Shown here one piece after another: positions 1 through 8,092 of a DNA stretch of 38,645 nucleotides (its first letter is position 1; each line of letters opens with the position of its first letter). This DNA comes from Bacillota bacterium (GTDB lineage: Bacteria; Bacillota; Sulfobacillia; Sulfobacillales; JAIMBI01). A program made the position numbers and the translations under genes. The notes under the pieces are model-generated. The model saw only the letters and a list, made by a program, of their open reading frames with translations, made no database searches and was not told the origin of the DNA. Location of the stretch: the NCBI GenBank assembly GCA_021818685.1, contig JAKATP010000013.1:1-38645 (forward strand). Direction: 5' to 3'.

Positions 1-1025
1 CGATATCCCTTCCGCCGGCGTCGATACTTCCATCCGATCTTCAAAGGTCAAGCCATGAAAATGGAGGGCCGCATCTGCTTTTGCCCCTCGGGCGTGGGCG
101 CGACCCGATGCGGGTGCATCTCCCGGAGGCCATGCCGACCGGGACGATGGTGCAGGCCGAGTTGGGGTATGGTGCGATCTACCTGACCGTCACCCGCGAG
201 AGGCCGGATCCCGTGCCCGTGCCCTCCAGCAAGGCTGGAGGGCACGATATTGGGGTCATTCACCTCGGCATGGTGTCCGACGGTGCCGAGGCATTAGCGA
301 TCTCCGGCCGGGGCCTCCGCTCCGTCAAGCAGGGCCGGGCGAAAGCGGAAGCCAAGCTACGCAAAAAGCGGGCACGCACGACGCCAGGCTCGCGTCGACG
401 TAAGCGCTTGAACCGCGCCCGGCACCGCGCTAGCCAAAAAGTCGAACGGGTGACGCGCAATGCGCTGCATCACGCGGCGAATCAGATCGTGGACTTCTGC
501 GTCACACACCCGATCGCGGTGCTGTATGCGGGGGATCTCGGCACCCTCAATCAGCACAAACGGCATCGCCGATCCCGGCGGACAAACCAAGAGGTGGGGG
601 CGCTGGAGTTCGGGCGGTTGGAACACTACTTGGCATACAAGCTTCGTCGGCATGGCATCCCGCTCGTGAAAATCAGTGAGGCGTACACGTCCCAAACGTG
701 TCCGCACGGCGGCCACCTCACCAAGGTGGCGGGCCGTACCTACCGTTGTCGCGCCTGTAGCTACCGGGCGCACCGCGATGGCGTCGGTGCGGTGAACATC
801 CTCAACAAGGGGATGCATGGGGAGATTCGCCCCGGGGAACTCTTGGTGCCCCCACGGATCACGTATCGCCGTCCCGTCCCTCTCAAAAGGGCGTCAAGGC
901 GTAGTCCGGCTGAACCCCGGCATGTTGCTGGCGGGATAAGCGGTGGCGAGTCAGGAGGGGCACTCCGAGGGTCTCTCGACCCGCGACGCAGCCATGGTGG
1001 TTCCCCCAGAATCTCCGCCCTTTAG
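1..1025 (+). pseudogene. tnpB: IS200/IS605-family TnpB (IS1341-type), 5' truncated by window edge and frameshifted
   Basis: TnpB is an RNA-guided nuclease carried by IS200/IS605 elements. The main frame (from about 81) shows RuvC-I DIGVIHLG (Asp56, counted from 81), a zinc-ribbon-like stretch and RuvC-III HRDGVGAVNI (Asp233). At RuvC-II the usual Glu of the EDL motif is Gly (GDL, 151-153); a Glu lies instead at SEAYTSQTC (Glu200), as in TnpB subgroups with a rearranged catalytic site. The ribbon keeps Cys207, Cys223 and Cys226, but the second Cys of the first pair is Gly (CPHGG). Upstream, frame 1 of bases 1-81 reads RYPFRRRRYFHPIFKGQAMK, which resembles the conserved TnpB N-terminal region, and the homology then moves to frame 3 at the TTTT run near 79-82. 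One missing T would explain this. The 5' part lies outside the window. Probably inactive. Confidence 0.8.
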
Positions 1026-1040
1026 GGCGGGGAGGTTCAA
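1012..1040 (+). repeat. Right-end hairpin of the IS200/IS605 element (probable omegaRNA 3' end)
   Basis: Bases 1012-1020 pair with 1025-1033 (nine pairs, one G-T) around a TTTA loop and are followed by GGTTCAA ending at 1040. A GC hairpin followed by TTCAA is typical of the right end of TnpB-encoding elements, where the guide RNA scaffold ends and the guide is read from the flank. The tnpB stop codon TAG (1023-1025) falls in the loop. The 5' limit of the RNA cannot be set by eye. The hairpin is seen; the RNA role is inferred from the family. Confidence 0.6.
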
Positions 1041-1177
1041 AGCACGCCATGACCGCATCGACGCCGCATGGTTCCCGAAGGCCACCGGCATGGCCAGGGC
1101 TGGATCCACCCGGAAGAGGTTTTAGACGGCGGGGTTCCCATGGACGATGTGCCCTCCGAGGGCGCTTGCCGGCTAGT

Positions 1178-1830
1178 CATGTAGCTGGCGAAGAGGGGCG
1201 CCGCCGTGCTGGGGCCGCCCACCGGTGTCGGCTTCCCGCCCATGACGATGACGGCCACACCCCGTCCATCGCGGACGGGGCGACGCCGGATTGCCAGGCG
1301 GGCTGGGCCACGCACGTCGAGTAACCGCCGTCCGCCATCATGTTTGGGACCTCCCGGAACGGCAGTCGGGGGGCCTTCAAGATCCGTCCGGTAAGCTTGG
1401 ACGGCCGCCGGAGAGATCGCGGCCCCGAGGCCGCCCCCGGCGAGGCTGCCCCGGTTCTGGGCACCGCCACAGGCCCCGCTGTCGCCGCTGCCACCGAAAT
1501 CGTCGTGCGTCGCCCGCGGGTTCCATGTTGGCTGGGGGTGGGTACCCGTCGACGGTTCGAGGACGGAACCCTCGCCATGGCTGAGTCGGAAGACGTGGGC
1601 CGTATCGCGGGTGATGACCGGGTTTAAGGCATCCCCTAGGCGGCCGGATGCGTACACCCGGGACCCGGGTCCCCGGTGCGGCGTCTCCATCATCTGCAGA
1701 TCCAGCTTGAGCTCTCCTTCGATGGCCGAGCTGGTCAGGCCACGAAGATGGGACGACCACCACAGAAGGGAAGCGGGTGAGCGCTTCGGTCGAAATACAA
1801 ATGGGTAGCGGCGCCCATGGGGTGTCCATG
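1178..1830 (-). pseudogene. Decayed sedolisin (peptidase S53, kumamolisin-like) remnant
   Basis: Sedolisins are secreted acid serine-carboxyl proteases. No single frame is open, but landmarks appear on the minus strand in the right order across frames: FPSVVVVP (about 1762-1785), EGELKLDLQMME (about 1697-1723, carrying the catalytic Glu-x-x-x-Asp pair), GGGLGAAISPAAVQ (about 1395-1436, the GGG-S-x-x-F-P-x-P-x-YQ region), REVPNMMAD (about 1330-1358, the VPDVSA region) and GGPSTAAPLFASYM (1178-1219), where GGTSAxxPLFA is expected and the nucleophile Ser is kept. At least three frame changes are needed. The N-terminal prosegment and the C-terminal calcium-binding part are not recognisable. It lies beside the tnpB right end. 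This remnant accounts for most of the otherwise gene-free stretch 1041-1891; I see no other gene there. Confidence 0.72.
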
Positions 1831-1891
1831 AGAGGATGGGACTGATGGAAATCGGGATGAGGGCAGGCAGCCGGATGCCAAGAAAGATTCC

Positions 1892-2704
1892 ATGCCTCCG
1901 CTAGCGGCGGGTCTCGCCATCGTGTCGGCGGTGCTGCACGTCGGGTGGAATGCGGCGCTGCGTGGGGCTTCGGCTACGGTCCGCTTCGTGTGGGTGGAGA
2001 TGCTGGCGGGCGGATTTCTCGGACTGCTGATGGTAGGGGCGACGGGAGACGTGCGCCTGCACGGGGCGCTTTGGTGGGCTGTCCTCACCGTGGGCATCCA
2101 CGCCGTTTACTTTCTAGCCCTCATGCTGGCGTACCGGACGGGAGCCTTGTCGGTGGTGTATCCGGGTTCGCGCGGTCTCGGAGTACTCCTGACGGTGCCC
2201 GCCGCGGCTTGGTTTCTAGCCGAGACGGTGAGGCCGCTCACGGTGGCGGGGATCGTGCTGGTGGGTGCGGGGTTGTTTTTCCTGGTGGTGGGCCGGCGGC
2301 CCGGGCCCATCCGCCAGTATGGGTGGACGGCGCTCGTGGGCATTTGCGTGATGGGCTACTCGCTGGTGGACAGCCATGCCATGCATCTCATGGCGCCCCC
2401 GCTTTACATCACCATCCAGTTTTGGGGCACGGCGCTCTGCCTCACGCCGCTCGCGCTTCGGGAGGCGACGCCGCTCAACGTAAGGACGCCGATCCTGGCG
2501 GGGCTTGCGAGCCTCGCGTCCTACGTCCTCATCCTCTACGCCTACCGCCTGGCTCCGGTGGGGGCAGTACTCGCACTCCGGCAACTGGCCCCGGCGCTGG
2601 CGCCGTTGGCGGCGACACTATGGCTTCGGGAGCGCCCTGCGCGGACGGAGGTGCTGGGAGCGTTAGTGGTGGCGGCGGGGTCTGCTCTCATTATCTTCGG
2701 ATAG
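1892..2704 (+). CDS. EamA/DMT-superfamily membrane transporter
   Basis: A 270-residue integral membrane protein of the drug/metabolite transporter superfamily, with about ten hydrophobic segments in two EamA-like halves (roughly 1-130 and 145-270). The end of each half has the usual family look: an ETVRP stretch near 110 followed by a glycine-rich helix, and a second such element, LRERPARTEVLGALVV, near the C-terminus. Length is normal. The substrate cannot be told; relatives export amino acids, metabolites or drugs. The ATG at 1892 has only a weak purine stretch (AGAAAG) upstream, so the start is moderately sure. It converges on the phosphatase gene with only three bases between the coding regions, and stands alone as a transcription unit. 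Confidence 0.85.
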   Translation: MPPLAAGLAIVSAVLHVGWNAALRGASATVRFVWVEMLAGGFLGLLMVGATGDVRLHGALWWAVLTVGIHAVYFLALMLAYRTGALSVVYPGSRGLGVLLTVPAAAWFLAETVRPLTVAGIVLVGAGLFFLVVGRRPGPIRQYGWTALVGICVMGYSLVDSHAMHLMAPPLYITIQFWGTALCLTPLALREATPLNVRTPILAGLASLASYVLILYAYRLAPVGAVLALRQLAPALAPLAATLWLRERPARTEVLGALVVAAGSALIIFG

Positions 2705-2707
2705 CGC

Positions 2708-3298
2708 TTAGGATAGGGAGCCCGGAAGGCACGCCCCGGCGAACGGTCGCACCAGCTCGCGCTGCGGCAGGTCGATGCGTGCCCAGTCGGGAAACGCCAT
2801 CCGGCTCCAGACGTGGGGAGCGGTTACGCGTTCGACCAGGGTCTCCGCGAGCAGGGCCAAAAGGCGTCCATGCGACACGACCGCCCACGCCCCCGGGGCT
2901 CGGTGGGCGCGGACTGCGGCCAGAGCCCGGGCCATGGCCGCGGCGCGCGGCTCAAAGTCGGCATCGGGCACTCCCGACAGGTAGGCGAGTACCCGCGCCC
3001 GGAATTCCTCCCCGGGCAGGAACCCCGTCGTTAACTGGACCTCTCGAAGTCGGTCATCGACCTGCACGGGAATCCGGAGATGATCCGCGAGGATCTGAGC
3101 CGTCTCCCGGGCCTTGTCCTCCGGGCTTGTCAGAAGATGTGTCCAGGCCGCAAAGCGCGGCTCCTGAGCCAAGCTCCGGACCGCCTCCCGACCTCCGGCG
3201 CTGAGGGGCCAGAAAGCGGCGGCGGTGGCGGCCACGGGCACCACGGGCCCGTGGCGAACCAGGTACAGTTCCATCGCCGGGCACACTCTCGCGCTCAC
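2708..3298 (-). CDS. Histidine phosphatase family protein (phosphoglycerate-mutase-like)
   Basis: A 196-residue cytoplasmic protein of the histidine phosphatase superfamily. The catalytic LVRHG motif is near residues 12-16, followed by TSPEDKARETA near 57-67 (the second conserved region with the phosphate-binding Arg) and VVSHG near 139-143 (the second catalytic His). These support phosphoryl transfer through a phosphohistidine. The substrate is not evident; relatives act on phosphosugars, nucleotides or cofactors. GTG at 3298 is chosen because AGGAGGTGG lies just upstream; an ATG at 3274 would start directly at the MELYLVRHG motif but lacks such a site. It is divergent from the acyl-CoA dehydrogenase operon, with about 230 bases between them. 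Confidence 0.85.
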   Translation of the reverse strand: MSARVCPAMELYLVRHGPVVPVAATAAAFWPLSAGGREAVRSLAQEPRFAAWTHLLTSPEDKARETAQILADHLRIPVQVDDRLREVQLTTGFLPGEEFRARVLAYLSGVPDADFEPRAAAMARALAAVRAHRAPGAWAVVSHGRLLALLAETLVERVTAPHVWSRMAFPDWARIDLPQRELVRPFAGACLPGSLS

Positions 3299-3531
3299 CC
3301 CGCCACCTCCTTATCTTCGCCAGGGTCCGATCTTCGCGTCCCCGCTCCGTTATTCCCCCTCTGCCCGGCGGGACCGTGCCCGGCCCCGCTGACCCCACGG
3401 CCCTTTCGCTGACGCAGGCACGGGCATCGGGGCGCGACGCGATATAGTGAAGGAACCAGCCTTCGGGAGATGCTCGAGGCCCGGGGTGAGCGTGGAATCT
3501 ATCACTGTCAGAGCATGAGAGGAGGCGTCGC

Positions 3532-4662
3532 GTGGACCTCGACCTCAGCCACGAGCAGCGCATGATCCGGGACACGGTGCGGGAATTTGCTCGGGAAGTC
3601 GTGGAACCTGGCGCGTCGAACCGGGACGAAAGTGGGGAGATCCCCCTGGCCATCATGCAGGAGATGGGCCAGATGGGGCTCTTGGGACTGCCGTTTCCGG
3701 AGCAGTGGGGCGGATCCGGCGGCGATACCGTCAGCTACGCGCTGGCGGTGGAGGAGATAAGCCGGGTCGATGCGTCGCTGGGGCTCGGGTTTGCAGCCCA
3801 TGTATCACTCGGATGTTCCCCCTTGTACCTTTTTGGCTCCGACGCGCAGAAGTCCCGCTATCTGACCCGGGCCGCGCGCGGTGAATATCTGGCCGCTTTC
3901 GGGCTCACGGAGCCGGAAGCCGGCTCCGACGCGGGCGGAACCAGTACCCGCGCGCAGGAGACCGCCGATGGGTTTTCGATTACCGGCACCAAGATCTTCA
4001 TCACCAATGCGGGCCACGCCGGCTACATTGTCGTCACGGCGCGGCATGGGGAAGGCATCTCCTCTTTCATTGTGCCCGCAGGGACGCCGGGCCTGTCGGT
4101 GCAGTGCAACTACCGCAAACTGGGCATGCGCTCGTCCGAGACCTGCGAGGTGCGCCTTGACGACGGGCACGTGCCGGCCGACCATATTCTGGGGGAACCG
4201 GGCCACGGATTCCGCCAGTTCCTCGAAATCCTGGACGGTGGGCGCATCAGCATCGGCGCCCTGGGGGTGGGGATTGCGCAGGCCTGTCTTGACGCCACCG
4301 TGGCCTATGCCCACACGCGGCGGCAGTTCGGGCGGACCCTCGATCGGTTTCAGGCCATCCAGTTCAAAGTCGCGGACATGGCGATGGAGGTTGAACTGGC
4401 GCGGAACATGGTGTTGAAGGCGGCCTGGCTGAAAGATCAGCACCGCCCATTTGCCACCGAGGCCGCGATGGCGAAGCTCTTCGCGTCCGAGGCCGCGATG
4501 CGGGCAAGCCTGCAGGCGGTGCAGGTGCACGGCGGCGCCGGCTATATGCGTGACTTTCCGGTGGAGCGGTACATGCGCGATGCGAAGCTGCTCGAGATTG
4601 GGGAAGGCACGTCCGAGATCCAACGTCTGGTCATCAGTCGCGCCGTTTTGGGGGTGCGATAA
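3532..4662 (+). CDS. Acyl-CoA dehydrogenase (isovaleryl/short-chain type)
   Basis: A 376-residue FAD flavoprotein that oxidises acyl-CoA to 2-enoyl-CoA and passes electrons to ETF. It has the full family layout: helical N-domain, beta middle domain with LTEPEAGSDAGG near 125-136 and GTKIFITNA near 150, and the C-domain with RRQFGRTLDRFQAIQ near 264-278. The C-terminal motif IGEGTSEIQR carries Glu358 where short- and medium-chain enzymes place the catalytic base. Start GTG 3532 has GGAGG seven bases upstream. It opens an operon whose later genes (biotin carrier, carboxyltransferase, HMG-CoA lyase, hydratase) point to leucine or isovalerate catabolism, as with Bacillus yngJ. Isovaleryl-CoA as substrate is inferred from context only. 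Confidence 0.92.
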   Translation: MDLDLSHEQRMIRDTVREFAREVVEPGASNRDESGEIPLAIMQEMGQMGLLGLPFPEQWGGSGGDTVSYALAVEEISRVDASLGLGFAAHVSLGCSPLYLFGSDAQKSRYLTRAARGEYLAAFGLTEPEAGSDAGGTSTRAQETADGFSITGTKIFITNAGHAGYIVVTARHGEGISSFIVPAGTPGLSVQCNYRKLGMRSSETCEVRLDDGHVPADHILGEPGHGFRQFLEILDGGRISIGALGVGIAQACLDATVAYAHTRRQFGRTLDRFQAIQFKVADMAMEVELARNMVLKAAWLKDQHRPFATEAAMAKLFASEAAMRASLQAVQVHGGAGYMRDFPVERYMRDAKLLEIGEGTSEIQRLVISRAVLGVR

Positions 4663-4670
4663 CGAGGAGT

Positions 4671-5351
4671 TTGTTGGAGTGGATCGGGGCGGCGGCGCCG
4701 GATCACCCCGCCCGCGCGGCGCTTGCGGCGGCACAGGCGGTGTCCGCCTGCCTCGGCGGGCGGCGGGATCCGGTGCTCGTCAGTGCCGTCGACCCCGTGC
4801 TGTGGCTTGCGTCCTGGACCGCCGGCCGTCCGGTGCTGTGGCACCGGGGGGGCCTGCGTGGCTTGGCAGCGGTGAGAGCGTCCGAGTTCCCGCCCCCTCC
4901 CCCTGCGACCGCGGATCCAGCCGCACCCGCGCTCATATGGGCCAAGGGCCCGACGGCGTGGGTGTATTCCCATGCGGCGGTTTTTGAAGCGATCGCGGAG
5001 ACAGCCGGCCTTTGTGCCTGCGGCACCGGGTTTTCGGGCCCGCCGGCCTTCATCCAGGGGGCCGCGGCCTGGATTCTCGGGCGGCCGTTCGGTGAGGGGC
5101 GTTTCTTCTGGCCACTGCCTGGCGCGACAGGCGTCGTTACCGATGGCGAAAACCGGTTCCGTTGCCTGCCCGAGCTTCTCGGCCCATTTCAGGAGGCCGG
5201 GGAGGATCCGACCGCGACAACCCGTCTGGAGGACCGTGTACGGGTGCGAAGCCGGCGGCTCTTTGACGGCTATTGGACCGGACAGGACGTCGTCCCCGCC
5301 CGTTTTCTGGACGGATGGTATGTGCTTCGATATCCCATAAGTGAGGTGTGA
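4671..5351 (+). CDS. Shrunken AMP-binding (acyl-CoA ligase-like) protein, probably non-catalytic
   Basis: A 226-residue protein with an intact frame. It resembles a heavily shortened adenylate-forming acyl-CoA ligase. PALIWAKGPTAWVYSHAAVF (about 86-105) sits where a ligase has PALI-YTSGTTGxPKG-V-xSH, but the ATP-binding loop TSGTTGxPKG is gone. The end, VRSRRLFDGYWTGQD then FLDGWYVLRYP, matches the VRGPxLFxGYW and FxDGWFRTGD elements, with the catalytic TGD changed to RYP. The C-terminal lid domain is absent; full ligases run to about 500-560 residues. TTG start at 4671 or 4674, with GAGGAG just upstream. In Bacillus yng operons a real ligase (yngI) and a biotin carboxylase (yngH) occupy this position. 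It could be a decaying gene or a repurposed binding protein. Confidence 0.6.
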   Translation: MLEWIGAAAPDHPARAALAAAQAVSACLGGRRDPVLVSAVDPVLWLASWTAGRPVLWHRGGLRGLAAVRASEFPPPPPATADPAAPALIWAKGPTAWVYSHAAVFEAIAETAGLCACGTGFSGPPAFIQGAAAWILGRPFGEGRFFWPLPGATGVVTDGENRFRCLPELLGPFQEAGEDPTATTRLEDRVRVRSRRLFDGYWTGQDVVPARFLDGWYVLRYPISEV

Positions 5352-5355
5352 CAAC

Positions 5356-5577
5356 ATGCAGGCGGTGCAGGCCAGTCTCGCCGGAACCGTGTTCAAGGTC
5401 CTGGTGACCCCCGGTCAGCAGATAGCGGCTGGTCAGGAAGTCGTACGGCTCGAGTCGATGAAGATGGAGATCCCCGTCGAGAGCGAGGTAGCAGGCCGGG
5501 TCATCGAGGTCGTGGTGCAGGAGGGCGCCTTTGTCAACGAGGGCGATCCGCTCGTGATGGTGGAGATGGACGCGTGA
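5356..5577 (+). CDS. Biotin/lipoyl attachment carrier protein (acyl-CoA carboxylase BCCP)
   Basis: A 73-residue single biotinyl domain that carries CO2 on biotin between a biotin carboxylase and a carboxyltransferase. The biotinylation motif ESMKMEIP is clear, with Lys36 as the modified residue; the GTVFKVLVTPGQQIAAGQEV start and the VQEGAFVNEGDPLVMVE end complete the flattened beta-barrel. ATG 5356 is preferred, with GAGGTG upstream; a GTG at 5341 in frame would overlap the previous gene. It lies between the AMP-ligase-like gene and the carboxyltransferase, whose GTG start overlaps its stop. The separate small carrier is the same arrangement as in Bacillus yng operons. Confidence 0.93.
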   Translation: MQAVQASLAGTVFKVLVTPGQQIAAGQEVVRLESMKMEIPVESEVAGRVIEVVVQEGAFVNEGDPLVMVEMDA

Positions 5578-7091
5578 CCGACGAAGAGCTGAAGGCGGCG
5601 CGCGCGCGAGCGCTGGCAGGGGGCCCTGCCCGGTATCACGAGCGCCTGGCGGGAGCCGGCAAGCTTGACGTCCGCACCCGGCTCGATCTGCTCTTGGACC
5701 CTGGATACACGGAGGACGGGCTTTTTGCCAGTGCCCTCGCGGACGACCTCGCCGCCGACGGCGTGGTCACGGTCTCGGGCGCCATTGGCGGTCGGCCGGT
5801 GGTGGTGATGGCGAATGACCCCACCGTGAAGGCGGGTTCGTGGGGCGCCCGCACGGTGGAAAAGATCCTGCGCATTCAAGAGCAGGCGATGCAGCTTGAG
5901 TGCCCGATCTTCTATCTGGTCGACTCGGCCGGAGCCCGCATCACGGATCAGGTACAGATGTTTCCCGGCCGCCGCGGGGCCGGCCGCATCTTCTATAATG
6001 AGGTGCGGCTATCGGGCCGCGTGCCTCAGATCTGCATCCTCTTCGGACCGTCGGCGGCCGGCGGTGCGTACATTCCCGCTTTCTGCGATGTCGTGATCAT
6101 GGTGGAGAAGAATGCGTCCATGTACCTGGGCTCCCCGCGCATGGCCGAGATGGTCATCGGCGAGAAGGTGAGTCTGGAGGAGATGGGCGGAGCCCGCATG
6201 CACTGCACCGTGAGCGGAACCGGGGATCTGCTGGCGCCGGACGAGGAGACGGCCATCCACTGGGCCCAGGACTATTTTGCCTATATGCCCGACAACTGGC
6301 GAACCACGCCTGCCCGGGCCGCGGCGGTCGAGCCCGCCCCCGTCGACCTCGAAACGCTGATTCCGGAGAACCAAAACCTGCCGTTTGACGTGAAGCAGCT
6401 CATCGAAGGACTGGTGGACCGTGATTCCTTCTTCGAGCTGAAACCGCTGTGGGCCGGCGAGATGGTGGTCGGATTCGCCCGGCTCGAGGGGGAGGCCGTC
6501 GGCGTCGTCGCGAATCAGTCCAAAGTCAAGGGCGGGGTGCTGTTTGTCGACTCGTCCGACAAGGCGGCTCGCTTTGTCACCTTGTGTGACGCGTTTAATA
6601 TCCCGCTCCTATTTCTGGCAGACGTGCCAGGCTTCATGATCGGCACCAAGGTGGAGCGGGCCGGGATTATCCGCCATGGGGCCAAGCTCGTGGCGGCGGT
6701 GTCCGAGGCTACGGTGCCCAAGATCTGCGTCGTGGTGCGCAAGGCGTATGGAGCGGGGCTTTATGCCATGGCGGGACCCGCGTTCGGGTCGGACGCGGTC
6801 CTGGCGCTGCCAGGGGCGCAGATCGCGGTCATGGGCCCGGAGGCAGCCGTAAACGCGGTGCATTATAACCATATTCAAGAGCTCGGACCCGCGGAGCGGC
6901 CCGCATTTGTGGCCGCTCGGCAGGCGGAATACCGGGCGGATATCGACATCCTCCGGCTCGCCGCGGAACTGGTGGTCGACGAGCTGGTGGAGGTGGGCCG
7001 CCTGCGCCGGGAGCTGTCACGCCGTTACGCCCATTATCGGACCCGTGAGCGCCGCTTCAGCGAGCGGCGACATCCCGTGTATCCCGTTTAG
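5574..7091 (+). CDS. Acyl-CoA carboxylase carboxyltransferase subunit (methylcrotonyl/propionyl type)
   Basis: A 505-residue biotin-dependent carboxyltransferase that moves CO2 from carboxybiotin to an acyl-CoA. It has two crotonase-fold halves. The N-half holds the conserved GPSAAGGAYIPAFCD stretch near 160-174, and the C-half holds KVKGGVLFVDSSDKAARF and ADVPGFMIGTKVERAG in the middle region, followed by RKAYGAGLYAMAG. Length is normal for AccD/PccB/MccB subunits. With the neighbouring dehydrogenase, HMG-CoA lyase and hydratase, methylcrotonyl-CoA is the likely substrate (compare yngE), but propionyl-CoA cannot be excluded. GTG 5574 overlaps the carrier stop (GTGA), which suggests translational coupling. 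No biotin carboxylase gene accompanies it. Confidence 0.9.
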   Translation: MTDEELKAARARALAGGPARYHERLAGAGKLDVRTRLDLLLDPGYTEDGLFASALADDLAADGVVTVSGAIGGRPVVVMANDPTVKAGSWGARTVEKILRIQEQAMQLECPIFYLVDSAGARITDQVQMFPGRRGAGRIFYNEVRLSGRVPQICILFGPSAAGGAYIPAFCDVVIMVEKNASMYLGSPRMAEMVIGEKVSLEEMGGARMHCTVSGTGDLLAPDEETAIHWAQDYFAYMPDNWRTTPARAAAVEPAPVDLETLIPENQNLPFDVKQLIEGLVDRDSFFELKPLWAGEMVVGFARLEGEAVGVVANQSKVKGGVLFVDSSDKAARFVTLCDAFNIPLLFLADVPGFMIGTKVERAGIIRHGAKLVAAVSEATVPKICVVVRKAYGAGLYAMAGPAFGSDAVLALPGAQIAVMGPEAAVNAVHYNHIQELGPAERPAFVAARQAEYRADIDILRLAAELVVDELVEVGRLRRELSRRYAHYRTRERRFSERRHPVYPV

Positions 7092-7153
7092 GCTGTCGGA
7101 TCCGGCAGATCCGCGGCAGAATCTCCACTCATATGAAGAGAGGACGTGTCGCC

Positions 7154-8092
7154 GTGTCCCTGGAACTGGTCTCTGAGGTCTCCATCCGCGACGTGTCGCC
7201 CCGGGATGGACTGCAGGCGGAACCTAAAATCCTTGACACTCAGGCCAAGCGCGACCTTATCGACGGACTCGCGCTGGCTGGCGTGCCCCGGGTCGAATGC
7301 ACGTCCTTTGTCAATCCGAAGCTGCTGCCGCAGATGGGAGATGCGGAGGCGGTAATGGCGGGCCTGACGCGCCGCTCCCGCACCCATTACTCGGTGCTGG
7401 TTCCGAACGTGATGGGGGCCGAGCGGGCCGTGCTCCAGGATCCCGACGAGATGACGGTGTTCGTCTCGGCCAGCGAGACCCACAACCGGAAGAACGTCCA
7501 TTGCTCGATCGCGGAGTCGCTGGCCCAATTCCAAAAGGTGATGGGGGTGGGCCGCCAGCGTAGCATCCCGGTCGGTGCGTACGTGGTGACCGCCTTTGGC
7601 TGTCCGTACGAAGGAGTGGTGCCGGAGTCGGCGCTGCTGGATTTGACTTACCGCCTGTTTGACCTCGGGATCCGCATGGTGACGCTCGGCGACACGGTGG
7701 GGGTGGCTCATCCTCTCCAAGTGCAGCAGCGCATCCGCACGATTCGCCAGAGTCTTCCCGGCGTGAGCCTGGGTGTGCACTTTCACGACAATCGCGGGAC
7801 GGCGCTCGCCAACATGCTGGCCGCGCTCGATGCCGGCGTCACGTATTTTGACACGGCACTCGGCGGCATCGGCGGCTCGCCCTTCTCGCCAGGAGCGGGC
7901 GGCAACCTCGCGACCGAGGATGCGGTGTACCTGCTGGAGGAGATGGGGGTCGACACCGGCATCGATCTGGACGCGCTGCTCACCCTCGGAGACCGATTGG
8001 CCGACGAGCTCGAACATCCTCTGCCCTCACGAGTCCGGCAGGCGCGGGGGCGGATGGTGCCGGTCGGGCGTGATGGGCAGATCCATGAGTGA
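7154..8092 (+). CDS. HMG-CoA lyase family protein
   Basis: A 312-residue TIM-barrel lyase that would split HMG-CoA into acetoacetate and acetyl-CoA. The VSPRDGLQAEP motif near 11-21 holds the catalytic Arg-Asp, HFHDNRG holds the metal-binding His pair, and GGNLATEDAVYLLEEMG is typical of the family. The flexible-loop motif reads GGIGGSPFSPGA where most family members have GGLGGCPYAxGA, so Ser replaces the catalytic Cys. This may mean lower activity or a different hydroxyacyl-CoA substrate. GTG 7154 is chosen because AAGAGAGGA ends nine bases upstream; an ATG at 7133 lacks a good site. It lies in the leucine-type operon (compare yngG), and its end overlaps the next start by eight bases. Confidence 0.85.
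   Translation: MSLELVSEVSIRDVSPRDGLQAEPKILDTQAKRDLIDGLALAGVPRVECTSFVNPKLLPQMGDAEAVMAGLTRRSRTHYSVLVPNVMGAERAVLQDPDEMTVFVSASETHNRKNVHCSIAESLAQFQKVMGVGRQRSIPVGAYVVTAFGCPYEGVVPESALLDLTYRLFDLGIRMVTLGDTVGVAHPLQVQQRIRTIRQSLPGVSLGVHFHDNRGTALANMLAALDAGVTYFDTALGGIGGSPFSPGAGGNLATEDAVYLLEEMGVDTGIDLDALLTLGDRLADELEHPLPSRVRQARGRMVPVGRDGQIHE

Noticed and set aside
1037-1693. Long open frame on the minus strand as a real gene
   Set aside because: It covers only parts of the sedolisin homology; neighbouring motifs lie in other frames, so it is a piece of a pseudogene rather than a gene.
3440-3450. TATAGT as the -10 of the acyl-CoA dehydrogenase operon
   Set aside because: No acceptable -35 at a normal distance; promoter position left open.
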